NCBI GenBank assembly: GCA_050701115.1
Contig: JBOHER010000026.1
Span: forward strand, 1 to 6,519
DNA length: 6,519 nt
Direction: 5' to 3'
From: JBOHER01 sp050701115
GTDB lineage: Bacteria > Actinomycetota > Actinomycetes > Mycobacteriales > Pseudonocardiaceae
The notes under the pieces were generated by a model that saw nothing but the letters and a program-made list of their open reading frames with translations, was not told the origin of the DNA and did not search any database. This document shows, in pieces, positions 4,245 to 6,519 of this stretch (the stretch's first letter is position 1; each line of letters opens with the position of its first letter). The position numbers were made by a program, and so were the translations under genes.

Positions 4245-5507
4245 ATGGCGACGTACGCCGCTCCCGGCATCTATGTGCAGGAAGAGCCAGGTGGGGCCCG
4301 GCCGATCGGCGCGGTCGGTACCAGCACCGCTGGATTTGTCGGAAGCGCTCCCGACCCGGCCGCCCGGCTCGGCGAAGCGGTCGCGGTCAACAACTGGACC
4401 GAGTTCACCAAACACTTCGCGCCCGGCGAGGACATGCAGGGCACGCCGCTGTCCCGCGCGGTGTGGGGCTTCTTCAGCAACGGCGGTGGACGCTGCTTCA
4501 TCGTCAACCACCCCGAAGGCGATGCGCTCGAGGGCGGTGGGCAGCGGCGCAGCGGGCTGCAATTGCTGGAAGCGGTTGACGAGGTGGCCATCGTCGCCGC
4601 GCCGGGGTTGGTCGGGGTGCAGAACTACGAGGCGATCCTGACCCACTGCGAACGCGCCGAAGACCGGGTGGCCATCTTGGACGCGGCACCCGAGGTCGAC
4701 GACATCACCCGGCTCACCGAGGTGGAGACGCTCAGTTCCGGCACGGACGGCGCCGGGTCGCGCTCCGGATCGCTGTCCGATGAGGAGAGTGAGAAGGCGC
4801 CGGGGCCGGAGGAATCATCTGCGGAGGAACGGGCAGGTGGAGGTTTGCGGCCGCGGCAATCCAGCTACGGCGCCTTCTACTTCCCTTGGTTGATGGCCTA
4901 TGACCCACTGTCCAAAAAGGTCGTCAAGACCGCGCCGAGCGGACATATGGCAGGCGTGTGGGCGCGCGTCGACACCAACCGCGGCGTGCACAAGGCGCCC
5001 GCGAACGAACCGATCAACGGAGCGCTCGACCTTTCCTACCTGGTGACCCGGCAGGAGCAGGAAGTGCTGAACCCCAAGGGTGTCAACTGCATCCGCAGGT
5101 TCGGCACCGAGGGCATCCGGGTGTGGGGTGCGCGGACGTTGACCGCGGAGGCCGATGAGTTCCGCTACCTCAATGTGCGGCGGCTGCTGAACATGCTCAA
5201 GGAGTCGATCGCCGAGGGCACGATGTGGATCGTCTTCGAACCCAACGAGTACAAGCTCTGGACGTCGATCCGAACCGAGATCGGCGAGTTCCTGACCAGG
5301 GTGTGGCGGGATGGTGCGTTGTTCGGTCGCACGCCCGAGGAAGCGTTCTTCGTCAAGTGCGACGAGGAGACCAACCCGCCCGACGTGCGCAACGCGGGCC
5401 AGGTCGTCGCGCTGGTCGGGGTCGCTCCCGTCAAGCCCGCCGAGTTCGTGATCTTCAAGATCAGCCAGTGGGCGGGCGGAACCCAGACCGAGACCGTCGG
5501 AGGTTGA
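4245..5507 (+). CDS. Contractile injection system tail sheath protein
   Basis: This 420-aa protein is the sheath subunit that polymerises around the inner tube and contracts to drive it forward. The N-terminus MATYAAPGIYVQEEPGGARP followed by IGAVGTSTAGFVG is the classic sheath start and strand-exchange arm. AVWGFFSNGGGRCFIVN (about 73-88) matches the conserved 'FF.NGG..C.VV' motif. SSYGAFYFPWL (206-216) and the C-terminal domain GVNCIRRFGTEGIRVWGART, RYLNVRRLLNMLKESI and GQVVALVGVAPVKPAEFVIFKISQ match phage_sheath_1 domains. At 420 residues it is on the short side for the family and lacks large surface domains. A low-complexity, Ser/Glu/Gly-rich stretch at about 163-204 replaces a normally short linker. 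It sits 3 nt after the previous gene and 1 nt before the tube gene. It belongs to an eCIS rather than a prophage by similarity of sheath and tube and by absence of head genes in view. Confidence 0.95.
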   Translation: MATYAAPGIYVQEEPGGARPIGAVGTSTAGFVGSAPDPAARLGEAVAVNNWTEFTKHFAPGEDMQGTPLSRAVWGFFSNGGGRCFIVNHPEGDALEGGGQRRSGLQLLEAVDEVAIVAAPGLVGVQNYEAILTHCERAEDRVAILDAAPEVDDITRLTEVETLSSGTDGAGSRSGSLSDEESEKAPGPEESSAEERAGGGLRPRQSSYGAFYFPWLMAYDPLSKKVVKTAPSGHMAGVWARVDTNRGVHKAPANEPINGALDLSYLVTRQEQEVLNPKGVNCIRRFGTEGIRVWGARTLTAEADEFRYLNVRRLLNMLKESIAEGTMWIVFEPNEYKLWTSIRTEIGEFLTRVWRDGALFGRTPEEAFFVKCDEETNPPDVRNAGQVVALVGVAPVKPAEFVIFKISQWAGGTQTETVGG

Positions 5508-5508
5508 C

Positions 5509-5988
5509 ATGGCGGAGGCACGGCCCGCGGCCCAACCAGGAAACTGGGTCGATCCGTATCGGGCATACAACTTCGAGCTGATCATTGACAAGGTAGCGGG
5601 CGGGCATTTCACCGAGGTGAGCGGTCTCGGGGTGCGCATCGAGCGCATTTCCTATCGGGAGGCCGGGATCAACTCGGTCGTGCGCATGGTTCCCGGCCGC
5701 GCGATCTACTCACCGGTGGTGCTCAAGTCCGGCTTGACGTCGTCGACGGAGCTCTGGGACTGGCTGATGACCGCGGTGTCGGGCCAGGTGGATCGCAGGC
5801 TGGCGCAGATCGTGTTGCGTGATCCGACCGGGACTTCGGAGGTCATGCGCTGGACGTTGGCCAGCGCGTGGCCGTCGGAGTGGCATGGTGCGGTGCTGGA
5901 CGCGATGAGCCATGAACTAGCGATCGAGACGCTGGTGATCGCCCACGAGGGCCTGCAGCGGGTGACCAACAGTGCGACGACTGCGTAG
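5509..5988 (+). CDS. Contractile injection system inner tube protein (T4 gp19-like)
   Basis: This 159-aa protein forms the hexameric rings of the inner tube. Family motifs are clear: DPYRAYNFELIID (15-27), GGHFTEVSGLGVRIE (31-45) with the tube-typical 'F.EVSGL', and GRAIYSPVVLKSGLTSST (63-80) with 'LK.G'. ELWDWL (81-86) and the C-terminal WTLASAWPSEWHGAVLDA and LAIETLVIAHEGL (137-149) complete the set. The length is normal for PF06841-type tube proteins. The start at 5509 has CGGAGG 5 nt upstream and lies 1 nt after the sheath stop, so it is translationally linked to the sheath. eCIS loci often have more than one tube paralogue; a second could lie beyond the window. Confidence 0.95.
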   Translation: MAEARPAAQPGNWVDPYRAYNFELIIDKVAGGHFTEVSGLGVRIERISYREAGINSVVRMVPGRAIYSPVVLKSGLTSSTELWDWLMTAVSGQVDRRLAQIVLRDPTGTSEVMRWTLASAWPSEWHGAVLDAMSHELAIETLVIAHEGLQRVTNSATTA

Positions 5989-6519
5989 CCTGCTGGCGCA
6001 CTGGTTGGAGAGGCTGGCAGCGGCGATTCGACCCGCGCCGGAGCGTTTCCCGGTGCCACTGCCGGAGGGCGGCCCAGGTCCGGGCTCCGGCAACGAACAC
6101 TGGCTGTCGGTGGTCCGCAGCAGGGCTCCCGAGTTGCTCGACGGCGGCGGGATTCGGGCGGGTTCGCCCGGCGCGCCGCCCGATGGCGCGCACTGGTCCG
6201 AGCGATCGGTGCCGAGGGGGACGCGGCCGACGTTCGACGAGATCCCGATCCGTCGTGATCACACCACTCCCCGGTGGCCGCATGAGCAGGGACGAGCACA
6301 TCCCGCACCCCGGTGGCCGTCCCTGCGTGCGGCTACGCGCACCGTCCTGAAGTTGCCGGCGACGCAGATCGCGAAGCGCAGGGGGCAGCCACGAGACCTG
6401 CTCGCGCCCGACGCCGCACGCCCACAACGGCGAGAGGATGCCTTCGATCCAGGCAGGTCGCCGACGGCTCACTCCCGCCAGCCCGCCGGCACACCGCGAG
6501 GACCTGCTTCGCATGCAGG
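5972..6519 (+). CDS. Partial CDS: Pro/Arg-rich hypothetical eCIS-associated protein, runs off the window
   Basis: A frame starting with GTG at 5972 stays open for 182 codons to the last base of the window, with no stop seen. It begins 17 nt before the tube gene stop (another coupled overlap), with a modest GCGGG upstream; in-frame TTG at 6005 is an alternative start. The N-terminus is a likely amphipathic helix (MRRLRSLLAHWLERLAAAI). A linker rich in Pro/Gly leads to NEHWLSVVRSRAPELL (about 40-55), the only motif-like block. The rest is low-complexity, rich in Pro, Arg and Ala, with a short repeat of PRWP (12-nt repeats at 6269-6280 and 6308-6319). Such disordered basic proteins between tube and baseplate genes occur in actinobacterial eCIS loci, but I cannot assign a role. 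Confidence 0.65.
   Translation, partial: MRRLRSLLAHWLERLAAAIRPAPERFPVPLPEGGPGPGSGNEHWLSVVRSRAPELLDGGGIRAGSPGAPPDGAHWSERSVPRGTRPTFDEIPIRRDHTTPRWPHEQGRAHPAPRWPSLRAATRTVLKLPATQIAKRRGQPRDLLAPDAARPQRREDAFDPGRSPTAHSRQPAGTPRGPASHA
6269..6319 (+). repeat. Short in-frame direct repeat within the Pro/Arg-rich frame
   Basis: CCCCGGTGGCCG occurs at 6269-6280 and 6308-6319, 39 nt (13 codons) apart and in the same frame, encoding PRWP both times. It is small and may simply reflect low complexity. Confidence 0.5.

Noticed and set aside
4815..5648. 277-aa minus-strand frame across the sheath and tube genes
   Set aside because: It is antisense to two certain genes and its translation has no recognisable features; a shadow of GC-rich codon bias.
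5843..6514. 223-aa minus-strand frame at the right end
   Set aside because: It overlaps the tube gene and the coupled plus-strand frame, and is low-complexity. The plus-strand frame has the better context, though this is the least certain choice in the window.

Overview
The window is high-GC DNA with GTG starts, an RbpA-type RNA polymerase partner and a SARP/BTAD regulator. Together these point to an actinomycete, probably a filamentous genus; I cannot name it from sequence alone. All supported genes lie on the + strand.

Region 1 (about 3-1596) is a nearly complete or complete insertion sequence of the IS110 family. It has a DEDD/serine transposase (86-1132) and a pair of 16-nt inverted repeats near its ends (10-25 and 1578-1593, 15/16 identical). 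It also has a long non-coding stretch between the transposase stop and the right end. Subterminal repeats plus a long right-hand non-coding segment are the layout of the IS1111 subgroup, in which that segment encodes the guide RNA (seekRNA/bridge RNA). A hairpin in this stretch presents a sequence that recurs at the right junction of the element.

Region 2 (1614-1955) is an RbpA paralogue with a Cys/His metal-site pattern. Its start codon lies about 18 nt beyond the inferred IS end, so the IS sits in its 5' leader. A GC-rich hairpin follows the gene, then a short intergenic region with a 13-nt palindrome.

Region 3 (2071-6519) looks like the beginning of an extracellular contractile injection system (eCIS, phage-tail-like) locus. 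It starts with a small SARP/BTAD transcription factor and a 78-aa hypothetical protein. Next come a glycine-rich membrane protein with an HEXXH motif and a 165-aa protein that may be a cap/tail-terminator-like component. These are followed by the tail sheath, the tail tube, and a Pro/Arg-rich open frame that runs off the window end. From 3136 onward the genes are tightly packed (ATGA overlap, 3-nt gap, 1-nt gap, 17-nt overlap), so they are probably one operon.

Just before that operon, three heptamers of the type (C/G)GTGAC(A/G) are repeated at exact 11-bp steps (3066-3094). This is the architecture SARP proteins bind, so the most economical reading is that the upstream SARP switches on the injection-system operon from this site. 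Baseplate, spike, ATPase and effector genes would be expected beyond the right edge.
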